64,000 nucleotides of DNA from Akkermansiaceae bacterium (GTDB taxonomy: Bacteria > Verrucomicrobiota > Verrucomicrobiia > Verrucomicrobiales > Akkermansiaceae), in the NCBI GenBank assembly GCA_905181965.1, contig CAJIZY010000006.1, positions 36,390-100,389 of the forward strand, given 5' to 3'. A model generated the notes under the pieces. The model saw only the letters and a program-made list of their open reading frames with translations. It had not been told where the DNA came from and made no database searches. Each line of letters begins with the position of its first letter. Position 1 is the stretch's first letter. Shown here piece after piece: positions 35,820 to 44,696 of this stretch. A program made the position numbers and the translations under genes.

Positions 35820-37028
35820 TTAAAAACGTTCGCCGGGCCCGGTGTTCCAGAGGAGGTGCATTTCTTCAAGAGTGGGATTTTTTGCGGGGCGGATGACGCG
35901 AAACCCTAGGCCCCAGTTGTCGGTGTGATACCAGATAGATTTTGGGTCCTGAGGGTCAGTGTTTTTCCAGCTCTTGTCAGAGGGAAGACGCTGGCCTGAA
36001 CGTAGCTCGTGAGGGTCGCTGTCAAAGTGGCCGCCGCGCGTGACGCGAGGGTAGCGTTTGGGAGAGAGGGCGAAAGGATTAATGGTGCCTCCAGGGTGTT
36101 TGCTGTAGTTGGGAAGGTAGGCGTCTATGGTCCACTCGCTCACGTTGCCATGCATGTCAAAAAGCCCCCAAGGATTTGGCTTTTTGGTAGCGACGGGTTG
36201 ATAGGAACCATCAGAGTTCTCAAAATACCATGCGTATTCGTCGAGCTTAGAAGAGTCATCTCCAAAGGAATAGGCGGTGGTGGTTCCGGCGCGGCAGGCA
36301 TATTCCCACTCGGCTTCAGTGGGGAGTCGGTAGTAGTGACCGGTTTGAGCCGTTAGCCATTCACAAAATTTGGAAGCGGAATGTTGGGTCGCAGCGACGG
36401 CCGGGTATTTCCTGTCGTAGCCTGCGTTATCTCCCATGCTGTTGTGCATAGGCATATAAGGTGGAGTAGGCTGAGAAATAGCGTCGATGAGATTAGGATT
36501 ACTTTGAAGGGGGGCTTCGGTTGAGAGCTTGTTGCCATCAAGGTCGAGAGTGCCGTCCTTGTTACGATTCTTACCGTTCTCCATGAAAGCCCGGTAAAGG
36601 CCCCAAGTGGTTTCGGTTGAAGCCATCCAAAAGGGCTCGATTTGGATTTTTTTTTGCGGGCCTTCGTCGTCGGATCGATCGGTTTCGCTGTCGGGACTTC
36701 CCAGTGTGAATTCACCACCCAAGATGGGGAGCATCTCAAAGGTGGCATTTTCTGCTCCGGCTACCGTTTCGGTGTAGGCCTTGAGGTCACCTTCAGGGAT
36801 GGGTTCAAGCTCGGCGAAGATTTTTTCGGAGACGGGAAGAAACGCGGTGGCGCTGTCTGGCATATCGCCGAGAATAATGTTCAAACTATTAGCATCGATT
36901 TTTGGGGCTTCTGGCTTGGGTTCGGATTTTTCTGCTGGAAGAAAAGGGTAGAGTTCGCGTTCGCCGCATGAGCTAAGAAAAACGAAGAACGACAGAGTGA
37001 CGATTTGAAAAGAGCAGGAACGGAACAT
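35820..37028 (-). CDS. SUMF1/FGE-domain lipoprotein lacking the catalytic cysteine pair
   Basis: This is a 402-residue lipoprotein (FLSSCGERE lipobox). The formylglycine-generating-enzyme sulfatase domain spans about 95-385: GGEFTLGSPDSETDRSDDEGP, YRLPTEAEWEYACRAGTTT, NPWGLFDMHGNVSEW, RGGHF and RSGQRLP, then GLGFRVIRP. Genuine FGE has two Cys in RGGSxxC and RCAAR; here these are RGGHFDS and RSGQR, so sulfatase activation by the known copper-Cys mechanism is unlikely. The domain may instead bind ligand, as in other FGE-sulfatase fold proteins. It lies directly upstream of a Cys-type sulfatase and divergent from a TonB receptor. Confidence 0.87.
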   Translation of the reverse strand: MFRSCSFQIVTLSFFVFLSSCGERELYPFLPAEKSEPKPEAPKIDANSLNIILGDMPDSATAFLPVSEKIFAELEPIPEGDLKAYTETVAGAENATFEMLPILGGEFTLGSPDSETDRSDDEGPQKKIQIEPFWMASTETTWGLYRAFMENGKNRNKDGTLDLDGNKLSTEAPLQSNPNLIDAISQPTPPYMPMHNSMGDNAGYDRKYPAVAATQHSASKFCEWLTAQTGHYYRLPTEAEWEYACRAGTTTAYSFGDDSSKLDEYAWYFENSDGSYQPVATKKPNPWGLFDMHGNVSEWTIDAYLPNYSKHPGGTINPFALSPKRYPRVTRGGHFDSDPHELRSGQRLPSDKSWKNTDPQDPKSIWYHTDNWGLGFRVIRPAKNPTLEEMHLLWNTGPGERF

Positions 37029-37051
37029 TATAACATTTTCTAATAGAGTTG

Positions 37052-37068
37052 TTTAACCGATCGTTAAA
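37052..37068. promoter_or_regulatory. Candidate operator between SUMF1 gene and TonB receptor
   Basis: The inverted repeat TTTAAC-CGATC-GTTAAA (6-bp arms, 5-bp spacer) lies in the 95-bp divergent gap, 24 bp from one start codon and 56 bp from the other. It could control both genes. Binding protein unknown. Confidence 0.35.
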
Positions 37069-37123
37069 ACTACCAACGTTTCTTGTTTGACCGAATCCAC
37101 AAAATAGTGAGGATACGGCCTTT

Positions 37124-39163
37124 ATGAAACAAATAAAATTTTGCGTGTGTGCATTAGTTTTCGGTGGTTTATTGCAAGCTCAGGATCTTCTAAAGCCCTT
37201 AGTTGTTGAGGGCGATGCTTTTGGAAATGTAGCTGTGGAGGCGCTCGATGCAGAGCGGGTTAATGAGCTTCTCGGCTATCTTCCAGGATTTGCATCAGTT
37301 GCTTCTGATTCAGCTGGATACGGCGATATTATAGGGGTGCGTGGCTCCACAAACACCCTATTTTTTGGAGGCGCGGGGGTTGCAATGGTTGTCGATGATG
37401 TTCCATATGGTGATGTTTTAGGATATTCGACTGAGTTTTTTGATCTGGAATCTTTCACGCTCCACCGAGGACCCCAGGGGTCCCGGTTTGCGCGTAACGG
37501 GGTGGGTGGGCTCATGGAATTGAGAACACCTGGGCCAACCAAGGAGCACGAGCATGGATTTAGCGCTGAGTATGGTAGTTACAATCTCACTCACTTGCGT
37601 TTCCGTTCCAGCGGGCCTCTCGACAAGGATTGGTCCTACGCCTTTCAGACTTATTTGAAAGAGCGTGATGGTTTTGTTGATAATGTAACTCTTGGCCGCG
37701 ACACCGATACTCGTGAGCAGTTCGGCACTCTGGGTAGCCTTTACTACAATCCAAGTGAGGATCTTGAGGTTCGGTTCCGCTTGATGTATGAGCGAACGCG
37801 TGATGGAAGTCAGCGCCTTTCTGCATTACCGGGTGTGACTTCGGCTTTTGGAGATTTTGTTGATTCGCAACTTGTGAAAGATCCTTTTAAAGTGGCCAGC
37901 AATCTCTCGGGAGTGACCGAGATTGATCGCTTTCAGCTTTCGATGCACCTTGATCAGGATTTCGGGTGGGCGAATCTCAAGTCTATTACGGCCTACTCGA
38001 ATTGGAAGCTCGGACCAAACGTCGTGGATCTTGATTTGACGGCATTCGATCTCTCAAGATCCTCAATTAGGCACGAGCAAAATCTTTTTAGTCAGGAATT
38101 TCGCCTTCAGTCCGATCAAGATGCCGACGTCAGGTGGCTCAGTGGATTGGCCTACTTGAACAAAGATAATCAGGGCGTGGCTAACCGAGTCTTTCCTCTT
38201 TTTTATAATATCTCGGCGAATCAATGGACTCGCTTTGACATTGACGAAGAGAGTGTTGCGCTCTTTGGAAACGTTCAGTGGGATCCGGTTGAGAATCTTA
38301 CCGTTGAAGTGGGGGGCCGTCTTGAGTCTGTCGATAATTCCATTAGCCGGAGTAAGACCGATCCAAGTGGAGGATTATTCATTCCTCTTCCACCAGCCTT
38401 TGCGAGCGAAAGTAATGGGGTCTATTTTTCGCCCTCTCTTGGAGCTGCCTATGCTGTGAGCTCTGAGACGAGCGTATTTGCGAGAACCTCACTTTCCTAC
38501 AAACCTCAGGGTTTTACGGCTTACAGTGACAATGCGGCCACCACGGAATTTGACGAAGAGCAGTCCCTGGAAACCGAGATTGGGGTCCGTTATCAAAGTT
38601 CCGATCAATCAGTTGGTGCGGAGTTGCGTGGTTACTTTAAGCAGATCGACGACTATCAACTTAATCAAAGCGTTCCAATGGGCACGGATTTCATTATCGC
38701 TAATGCAGACCGAGTGGAGGCTCTTGGTGTTGAGGGCGAGGTTATCTGGAAGCCAGTGAGTGGATTGACCGTTCAGGCGAGTGCAGGTTGGAACCAGATC
38801 GAGTTTGAGCAACACATCGGGGTGGCCGGAGCAGATTTAGCTGGGAATGATGTTCCGTTTTTACCGGAGTTTACGGCTGGAATGGTTGTCAGGTATGATT
38901 TTGAGAATGGCTTTTTCGCCCAGACTGGTGTTCGATCCGTGGGTGCTACCTTCTTTGATGAGACAAACAATAGCGACTATCGCCAAGGGTCTTACGAGGT
39001 TTTGGACGCCCAGCTCGGCTACCAAGGAGACAGCTGGAATGCCGCGATTTTTGCCAGTAACCTTCTCGACGAAGATTACTACAACTTTATGAATAATTCG
39101 ATCTCGGCAGGAGTTGCTGGTGACCCTGAAATGTATGGGGTTCGGGTCGGTTTGGAATTCTAA
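37124..39163 (+). CDS. TonB-dependent outer-membrane receptor
   Basis: This is a 679-residue protein with signal (QIKFCVCALVFGGLLQAQ). The plug domain (about 30-150) includes LGYLPGFASVASDSAGYG, IGVRGST, VDDVPYG and LHRGPQGSRFARNGVGGLMEL, all characteristic. The barrel has RYQSSDQS- and GYQGDSWNAAIFASNLLDEDYY-type strands and ends in the C-terminal aromatic signature MYGVRVGLEF. It imports an unknown ligand across the outer membrane with TonB energy. The neighbourhood of sulfatases, SASA esterase and DUF1080 proteins suggests an oligosaccharide, but siderophore uptake cannot be excluded. Confidence 0.93.
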   Translation: MKQIKFCVCALVFGGLLQAQDLLKPLVVEGDAFGNVAVEALDAERVNELLGYLPGFASVASDSAGYGDIIGVRGSTNTLFFGGAGVAMVVDDVPYGDVLGYSTEFFDLESFTLHRGPQGSRFARNGVGGLMELRTPGPTKEHEHGFSAEYGSYNLTHLRFRSSGPLDKDWSYAFQTYLKERDGFVDNVTLGRDTDTREQFGTLGSLYYNPSEDLEVRFRLMYERTRDGSQRLSALPGVTSAFGDFVDSQLVKDPFKVASNLSGVTEIDRFQLSMHLDQDFGWANLKSITAYSNWKLGPNVVDLDLTAFDLSRSSIRHEQNLFSQEFRLQSDQDADVRWLSGLAYLNKDNQGVANRVFPLFYNISANQWTRFDIDEESVALFGNVQWDPVENLTVEVGGRLESVDNSISRSKTDPSGGLFIPLPPAFASESNGVYFSPSLGAAYAVSSETSVFARTSLSYKPQGFTAYSDNAATTEFDEEQSLETEIGVRYQSSDQSVGAELRGYFKQIDDYQLNQSVPMGTDFIIANADRVEALGVEGEVIWKPVSGLTVQASAGWNQIEFEQHIGVAGADLAGNDVPFLPEFTAGMVVRYDFENGFFAQTGVRSVGATFFDETNNSDYRQGSYEVLDAQLGYQGDSWNAAIFASNLLDEDYYNFMNNSISAGVAGDPEMYGVRVGLEF

Positions 39164-39258
39164 GAACATTCAGAGATAGATTGGGCTTGCCAGCGAGGCT
39201 GTTTTGTGGTTTTCCACTCCGCTCGCAGGCGAACCTTCGCTTGTTCAACTTTGAGGCC

Positions 39259-39525
39259 ATGGATGCAGACAATATCGTTCCGTTTGAAGCACCTACCCCT
39301 CCTCGTTCCAGTGCGATCCCTATGAAAAACGATCTTGTCGAACAGGCTGCTGAAATTGTCGCCGATCCCCTCGTGCTCATCAACCTCGTGTCAAAACGCG
39401 TGGCTCAATTGAATCAGGGCCGCTCCCCTTTAATCGAGGCGCTTCCCAGCATGGGTTTTGCCGATATTGCTCTTACCGAAATCATTGAAGGTAAGATCAA
39501 GCTTGTTGAAGGATCCAATTCCTAA
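39259..39525 (+). CDS. rpoZ: RNA polymerase omega subunit
   Basis: This is an 88-residue protein from ATG 39259 (alternative 39322). The omega core is visible as KNDLVEQAAEIV, PLVLINLVSKRVAQLNQG and a C-terminal DIALTEIIEGKIKLVE; RVxQL is the conserved omega helix motif. The proline-containing N-terminal extension (FEAPTPPRSSAIP) is extra. Followed 42 bp later by smpB on the same strand. Confidence 0.88.
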   Translation: MDADNIVPFEAPTPPRSSAIPMKNDLVEQAAEIVADPLVLINLVSKRVAQLNQGRSPLIEALPSMGFADIALTEIIEGKIKLVEGSNS

Positions 39526-39567
39526 AGCGAGTTTGCTTTTTTCTGGGCAGACGCAATTCTAGGTGTC

Positions 39568-40035
39568 ATGTCGAAAGAAGTAGCCACTAATAAAAGGGCG
39601 CGCCGTGATTATAATATCACGGATACCTTTGAAGGTGGGCTTGTTCTTCGTGGTACTGAGGTAAAATCGATCCGGGAGGGAAAGGTGAGCATCACTGAAT
39701 CTTTCGCAAGGATCGAGCGTGGCGAGTGTTGGCTCTATGGATGTGATATTCAGCCGTGGCAAACGGCCGGAACCTTTTTTCAGCACGAGGCGAAGCGACC
39801 CCGTAAACTTCTTCTTCATAAGAACGAGATTTTAAAGCTTTCCCAAGCTACCTTACAAAAAGGATTCACGTTGATTTGCCTGCGCCTTTATTTCAAAGGG
39901 CGTCGGGTGAAGGTCCAGCTTGGCCTCGGTAAGGGTAAAGGGCACAACGATCAGCGACACGATCTTAAAAAGAAGACCGAACTTCGCGAGGCTCAGCGAG
40001 AAGTCGCTCGCTTCAATAAGGGACGCGGGCTCTAG
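39568..40035 (+). CDS. smpB: tmRNA-binding protein SmpB
   Basis: This is a 155-residue protein with all SmpB features: NKRARRDYNITDTFEGGLVL, GTEVKSIREGKVSI, HEAKRPRKLLLHKNEI, LRLYFKGRRVKVQLGLGKGK and a basic tail (DQRHDLKKKTELREAQREVAR). It binds tmRNA and stalled ribosomes for trans-translation. No tmRNA gene (ssrA) was seen in the window. Confidence 0.97.
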   Translation: MSKEVATNKRARRDYNITDTFEGGLVLRGTEVKSIREGKVSITESFARIERGECWLYGCDIQPWQTAGTFFQHEAKRPRKLLLHKNEILKLSQATLQKGFTLICLRLYFKGRRVKVQLGLGKGKGHNDQRHDLKKKTELREAQREVARFNKGRGL

Positions 40036-40050
40036 GCTGATCCCTTCCGG

Positions 40051-41307
40051 CTACCGATGGGTCGGTTTGGCGAGAGCCTTCAGGACTGGCTGAAGCTCCT
40101 GAGCTTTTGCAAAGGTCCTTTCAAGGTTCTCTATCATGCGCTCAAATTTTTTTGGGCTATGCTCGGTCAGTGGTTTGAAGTGGCTTCCGTATTTGGCGAG
40201 TTGGGTTCCGGAAAAACTATCAAGGGCATCTGTTCCTTGAACATGAGCTACGGCTTCGTTGCTTTGCAGAAGTTGGGTGTGAAGCTTTCCGATCTCTTGC
40301 TTAAAGAGGCCCTTCAGCCTGCAATCTGAGCTCAGCATGCGGGTCAGGTAGGCGGCCTGTCCTTTCGAGATCGAGGCAAGCTCTTTAAGCCATGGGAGGA
40401 CCCGCTCTTCGAATGTTTCGATTTCATCGCCTCTACTTGAGGCGTTTTCATAAAGGCCTTGGGCATACATCCAGATCATGCCAATCGTGATATTCCGGGA
40501 ATCTGGCATTTCACGGGAACCAAAATAGAGCATGTGAGTCGCATCATCTTCGAACTTTGCGGCGGCATAAGCGGTCATGTAGCGATGGCTACTATTCGTG
40601 CTGCCTGCCAAAAAGTGATGACCTTGATTAGCTCCGGTCATATTTGGAGTAAGGTATCCCGAGACCGTGTAGGTGCCGGCGCTTCGGATCTTGAGTGAAT
40701 TATATAAGGCAGCGGCGCCACCGCTTTTATCGCCGCCAAAATGAATACCATGGCCGCTGATTTTGTAGTCACGTCTCACATCCGAGAGGACATTTTGGGT
40801 GTGGACAAAATTGTTAAGTAGTGTGACTTGACCCTCGTGACGAGCCTCGATCGGGCTTGCGATAATCATGCCAAGAACATCGGCAGCTTCAGTAAAGCGT
40901 TGCAAGGTTTCCTGCTTAGCGCCATCCGATTGGGTCCAAATCATCGCCGGAGCGCGAGTTCCGGGGTCGAGATTTTTTGGAGTATAAACGAAGTAAGATG
41001 TCTTGGCGTCTGCTCGAATAGGTCCTTCTATAGTTCCGGCGTTCGCAGCGAATTGAATCTCCTTCTTTCTGAAATGTTTCTCGAGAAATGCCTGATCTTC
41101 TTCTGAAAATTCGTCGATTCCCAAGGTGAGCTCACGGTCATCTTTCGTGATCAGTTGGATGGAACCGTTCTGGGTCATTTCGCTCGCTTTGGCGGAAATT
41201 TTACTCCCGCTCTTAGAGTGCCAGATCCGTAATTTGGTCGGCTCGACCGCCCCTGCATATGAAGAAATTGTGAAGAGTAGGATCGCGAATCGATGGTAAG
41301 ACCTCAT
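40051..41307 (-). CDS. Secreted SHD1-domain plus alpha/beta-hydrolase-like protein
   Basis: This is a 418-residue protein with signal (FAILLFTISSYAGA). Residues about 24-80 resemble the SHD1 (SLA1 homology 1) module common in PVC bacteria: LRIWHSKSGSKISAKASEM and LGIDEFSEEDQAFLEKHF. The rest has a hydrolase-like fold (FVYTPKNLDPGTRAPAMIW; GIHFGGDKSGGAAALY at the nucleophile elbow). The elbow has Ser but in an atypical GGDKSGG context, so catalysis is doubtful. Role unknown. Convergent with smpB. Confidence 0.6.
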   Translation of the reverse strand: MRSYHRFAILLFTISSYAGAVEPTKLRIWHSKSGSKISAKASEMTQNGSIQLITKDDRELTLGIDEFSEEDQAFLEKHFRKKEIQFAANAGTIEGPIRADAKTSYFVYTPKNLDPGTRAPAMIWTQSDGAKQETLQRFTEAADVLGMIIASPIEARHEGQVTLLNNFVHTQNVLSDVRRDYKISGHGIHFGGDKSGGAAALYNSLKIRSAGTYTVSGYLTPNMTGANQGHHFLAGSTNSSHRYMTAYAAAKFEDDATHMLYFGSREMPDSRNITIGMIWMYAQGLYENASSRGDEIETFEERVLPWLKELASISKGQAAYLTRMLSSDCRLKGLFKQEIGKLHTQLLQSNEAVAHVQGTDALDSFSGTQLAKYGSHFKPLTEHSPKKFERMIENLERTFAKAQELQPVLKALAKPTHR

Positions 41308-41362
41308 GGAGTTAACTTACGGTTGTTCAGAATCGATGTCAAAGGCCAGGAGAGCTCATGGC

Positions 41363-42049
41363 TTATGCTTCTCGGATACCTCGAACTGCGGCGGCCATGT
41401 CAGGAGCGCCAAAAGTGGATGATCCCGCAACAAAGACATTGGCACCTGCTGCTCTCGCTACTGCGGCGCTCTCTAGGCCGATCCCACCATCCACTTCGAT
41501 ATGGTAGTTCAGCTTGTTTTCGGTCCGGTGTTTTACTCCGGCTTCGACCTTGACCATGACTTCTTCCATGAACGACTGGCCCCCGAACCCAGGCACTACT
41601 GTCATTACAAGAAGGAGGTCAATATCTTCCAAAAAAGGGAGGGCCGCTTCAAAGGGCGTTGCTGGGTTCAGAGCCAAGCCGGCAAGGCAATTCGCCTCAC
41701 GAATCGCTTTAATTGTAGAGGGAACGTTGTGGCCTGCTTCTGGTTCGACATGAACTGTGATTAGGTCGGCTCCAGCCGCCACAAATCGTGGCAAATAGTG
41801 ATCCGGCCGAGCGATCATGAGGTGCACATCAAGGAAGATATCGTTTGTCTCATGAACCGCTTGGATCATTGCTGGTCCAAAAGAGATGTTATCAACAAAA
41901 TGTCCATCCATGACATCCAGATGCATCCAATCTGCTCCGGCGTTAATAGCACGGGAGGTTTCCGCCGCGACTCTGCCGAAGTCGGCGGCGAGGAGGGAGG
42001 GGGCGATGATGCGATCTTGGTGGTTCCACTTTTTCACGCTGCGAGTCAT
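41363..42049 (-). CDS. rpe: Ribulose-phosphate 3-epimerase
   Basis: This is a 228-residue TIM-barrel enzyme of the pentose phosphate pathway, interconverting ribulose-5-P and xylulose-5-P. Motifs: IIAPSLLAADFGRV, WMHLDVMDGHFVDNISFGP, DVHLMIARPDHY, VMTVVPGFGGQSFM and HIEVDGGI. The start at 42049 (MTRSVKKWNHQD) is chosen over 42124, which adds an unrelated 25 residues. Single gene, divergent from lexA. Confidence 0.95.
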   Translation of the reverse strand: MTRSVKKWNHQDRIIAPSLLAADFGRVAAETSRAINAGADWMHLDVMDGHFVDNISFGPAMIQAVHETNDIFLDVHLMIARPDHYLPRFVAAGADLITVHVEPEAGHNVPSTIKAIREANCLAGLALNPATPFEAALPFLEDIDLLLVMTVVPGFGGQSFMEEVMVKVEAGVKHRTENKLNYHIEVDGGIGLESAAVARAAGANVFVAGSSTFGAPDMAAAVRGIREA

Positions 42050-42228
42050 AAGGTGAAAACTAGCTTGAGGCGCGCAAAAAAATCTGTTCTGGAGGAGGCC
42101 TTGTTTTCCGAGTGGTTTGGGCAAGGTGGCGTTCTCCTTTAAGAGTGCCGATTTAAAATCCGTCTAGTTTCAGCAGTTTGTTAGTTAGATGAGGGGAGGT
42201 AAGCTGATATTTCCGACTGGACAAATAG

Positions 42229-42242
42229 TGTTCATTGAAACA
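42229..42242. promoter_or_regulatory. Candidate LexA autoregulatory site
   Basis: TGTTCATTGAAACA, with outer arms TGTT/AACA in inverted orientation, lies 11 bp before the lexA start codon. Autoregulation from such a dyad is the rule for LexA; the specific Verrucomicrobial motif cannot be confirmed here. Confidence 0.4.
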
Positions 42243-42252
42243 ATAGTCTTGC

Positions 42253-42870
42253 ATGGCTCACAAACTCACTCAGCGCCAACAACAGCTGTTGGACTTTCTC
42301 AAGTTATCTCAAAACAAGAATGGTTTAATGCCCTCGACCCGTGAAATTCAGGCGCATTTCGGTTTTGCAAGTCAAACTGCGGCAATGAGTCATCTGCGGG
42401 CGCTTGAAAAAAAGGGAGTTATCGTTCGCCTACCAGGTAAGGCAAGGGCTGTGGTTTTTCCTGAGGATTTGGAACGAGAGGAAGTCGTCGACATCCCAAT
42501 ATATGGTTCGATCGCAGCAGGAATGGCGGAAGCAGTGGAGGAGGAGAAACAAGGTTGTATTTCCATCGACATTGCTTCGCTCGGAATCCCACGGAATGCC
42601 CGCACCTTTGCTCTTAAAGTTCGTGGGGAGTCCATGATCGACGCCCATATTTGTGATGGCGATACTGTGTTGCTCGAGTTCAGGGAGCCACGACACATGG
42701 ACATTGTGGCGGCTTTGATTGATGGCGAGACAACCTTAAAGCGTTTTGTGTTGGAGAACGGCCGCCCCTTTCTTCGCGCGGAGAATAAAAATTTCCCTGA
42801 TTTGATGCCGGCTCGCGAGCTTGTGGTGCAAGGGGTGTTAGTAGGATTACTGCGGACGGGGCTGATGTAG
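42253..42870 (+). CDS. lexA: LexA SOS repressor
   Basis: This is a 205-residue protein. The winged HTH (residues 1-70) has LTQRQQQLLDFLK, STREIQAHFGFASQTAAMSHL and KKGVIVRLPGKARAV. The S24 protease domain has the autocleavage pair Ala89-Gly90 (GSIAAGMAE), Ser127 (RGESMIDA) and Lys163 (TLKRF). On DNA damage RecA filaments trigger self-cleavage, derepressing SOS genes. It is monocistronic, with a terminator-like hairpin after the stop. Confidence 0.96.
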   Translation: MAHKLTQRQQQLLDFLKLSQNKNGLMPSTREIQAHFGFASQTAAMSHLRALEKKGVIVRLPGKARAVVFPEDLEREEVVDIPIYGSIAAGMAEAVEEEKQGCISIDIASLGIPRNARTFALKVRGESMIDAHICDGDTVLLEFREPRHMDIVAALIDGETTLKRFVLENGRPFLRAENKNFPDLMPARELVVQGVLVGLLRTGLM

Positions 42871-42905
42871 TCTCGATTTGCTCGATTAGTTTTTTGTATT
42901 AAAGT

Positions 42906-42937
42906 CTAAGGGGTCTACCCTCAGGCTTTTTTATTTT
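42906..42937 (+). terminator. Rho-independent terminator after lexA
   Basis: CTAAGGG and CCCTCAG form a 7-pair stem with one mismatch and a 5-nt loop, followed by GCTTTTTTATTTT. It lies 36 bp after the lexA stop. Confidence 0.65.
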
Positions 42938-43090
42938 GACTAGGAAGAAGATGGTGAACCTCACCAAGGCTGTGGGAGCTTAAAGGTAAGATCTGTAAAG
43001 TTAAAATGAGTTTGGAAAACAGAATTCCCTGTGGTTTTATAGTCTCCTCGCGACATCTTTGTCTGTGAGCGAAGGATCGTAACTACCTCA

Positions 43091-44279
43091 ATGATACACA
43101 GATTTTTATTACTAGCCGGTTCGGCTTTGACTATGGGGCCTCTGGCTCTTCAGGCAGGGGGATTTTCAGCGGAGTATCCTGAGACAAAGAAAAAGGAGAG
43201 CTCAGGCGATTGGTGCGAGACTTTGCAGGATTTCGGGACCCTCTATGATGTGAAGAAAAAAAATAACCCGTATGTCCAGAAGGTTGAGATTTTTCGGCCG
43301 TTACCAACAGCAGTGGGCTTATTCTGACGGCTCTGATCGGGGACGCGATTTTAGTGGCTATGGCCAAGAATTGCGTCGATTCCGAATAGGTGCCTCAGTT
43401 GAGTTCCTTGACCGCTGGAAAATACACGGACGAATCAACTTGGAAGAGGGAGGATTTAATGACACCAAAATCAGACATGATGATTTTGATGAATTGATCA
43501 TTCGTTATGAGTCGAAGGATCTCTTTTTTTTCAATGAGCCTTCGATAGCTTACGGTCTCACTAAAATCGATTTCGGTGGTGAGTGGTATGCGACTTCAAA
43601 AGAGATCAAGACTGTGGAGCGAAGTAACCTCTCCAACCTATATTCTCCAAATCGATCCACCGGTTTTCTCTTTGCAGCGGAAGTTGAAGACTTTGATATT
43701 GTTTTGGGACTTTTCTCATCTCGTGAGCATAACTACGCACTCGCAGACTGGGATGGTGGTCGTGCCTACTTCACTTCGATCCGGACCAAGATCGGTAAAG
43801 GCAAAGCGCGGGCAGATTTTCTCTATGTCGATGCAACTGAAGTGGAAGATGAGATCTTTGGCTTCGAATGGGCGACTTCTTTGTCATATGATAAAGATAT
43901 CGGAAACTGGAATTTATTTGTGAATGGGACCTATGGGCGCTTCGATCGTGGTGACATCTACGGCGTTGTTGTTATGCCATCGATGTTCATTATTGAAGAT
44001 AGGCTCGAAGCTGTATTGCGTTATCAGTGGGCGTCCTCAACTGAATTACAGCTTCGACCAGGACGAGGTGGACATACTTCCGTTCGAGCTTTTGCTGAGG
44101 CCGACGGAGTAAAGATATCCAAGGGTGACGAAAACCATACTTTTTACGCCGGCCTAAATTATTATTTTTGTGAAGATAATCTTAAACTCATGGCCGGAGT
44201 GGAACATGAGACGCTGACTGGCGGGAATGCTGACACTGAAGCGACTACGATCTGGGGGGCGTTACGCTTCTTTTTCTAG
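43091..44279 (+). CDS. Phosphate-selective-type porin (OprP/OprO family), apparent frameshift
   Basis: An N-terminal segment (signal RFLLLAGSALTMGPLALQAGG, then LQDFGTLYDVKKKNNPYVQKVEIF) continues in another frame as FGRYQQQWAYSDGS; the shift lies in the TTTTT run at 43290-43294. The repaired protein has about 395 residues, with barrel strands ELRRFRIGASVEFLDRWKIHGRINL, FFFNEPSIAYGL, and a C-terminal WGALRFFF aromatic end for outer-membrane insertion. OprP-like porins pass phosphate or other small anions. The assignment to this family is by overall pattern. Frame repair needs one base. Confidence 0.8.
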
Positions 44280-44643
44280 CAGGCTTAGGGAAATTGTTCG
44301 TTCGTTGGGTGGAGGCAATGATACGATGTGACAAAACGTGTTCAAGGAGGCTAAGCTTTTGGCGATAAAATCTCGGTGACCGTGAACGCGAGGGCTCGTA
44401 AAACAACAATCAAGGGCATTTTCCTTGGAAATATTATCGGGTGGAGTGAGTTGGTGATCTTAAAGGGAGTCTTGTGAAGAAAGAAGTATCTGTGGAGGTA
44501 CCGCATGAAAAACTTAAAGCGTTTATTATTAGAGTGTTAAGTTATTCAGCCTCTCCAGATTAGTGGTCTTTTTGGGTTTCTAGTCGGAAATTATCATTAT
44601 TTATTCGGAAATACTGATTATTTAGGCTTTCTGGTTGATCTTC
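44280..44643. other. Non-coding region upstream of the dcw cluster
   Basis: This stretch of about 360 bp between the porin and the MraZ boxes contains a possible short gene remnant (44474-44563) and AT-rich sequence (44575-44625) that probably carries the dcw promoter. I see no tRNA-like cloverleaf or terminator. Confidence 0.5.
44474..44563 (+). pseudogene. Possible remnant of a malate/lactate dehydrogenase (Ldh_2) N-terminus
   Basis: A GTG-started 29-codon frame preceded by AAAGGGAG reads VSVEVPHEKLKAFIIRVL and then stops. This resembles the first helix of Ldh_2-family NAD-dependent dehydrogenases, which begin with a V-x-V-x-x-E-x-L-x-A-F-x-x-x-x-L pattern. Nothing of the remainder of such a gene follows. 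It may be a decayed gene start or chance similarity. Confidence 0.3.
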
Positions 44644-44668
44644 GGTGATGCTTGGTGTACTCCGGTGA
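44644..44668 (+). promoter_or_regulatory. Three 10-bp-spaced GGTG boxes, candidate MraZ operator
   Basis: GGTGA (44644), GGTGT (44654) and GGTGA (44664) form direct repeats exactly 10 bp apart, ending 28 bp before the mraZ ATG. MraZ is known to bind direct TGGGN repeats with 5-bp spacers upstream of its own operon in E. coli. The periodicity and position match; the box sequence is slightly different. Binding is inference. Confidence 0.6.
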
Positions 44669-44696
44669 CCTCCAAAACACTTGGAAGGGCGTTTTT

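Noticed and set aside
44280..44643. tRNA or small RNA upstream of mraZ
   Set aside because: No acceptor stem or T-loop consensus could be found by eye on either strand.
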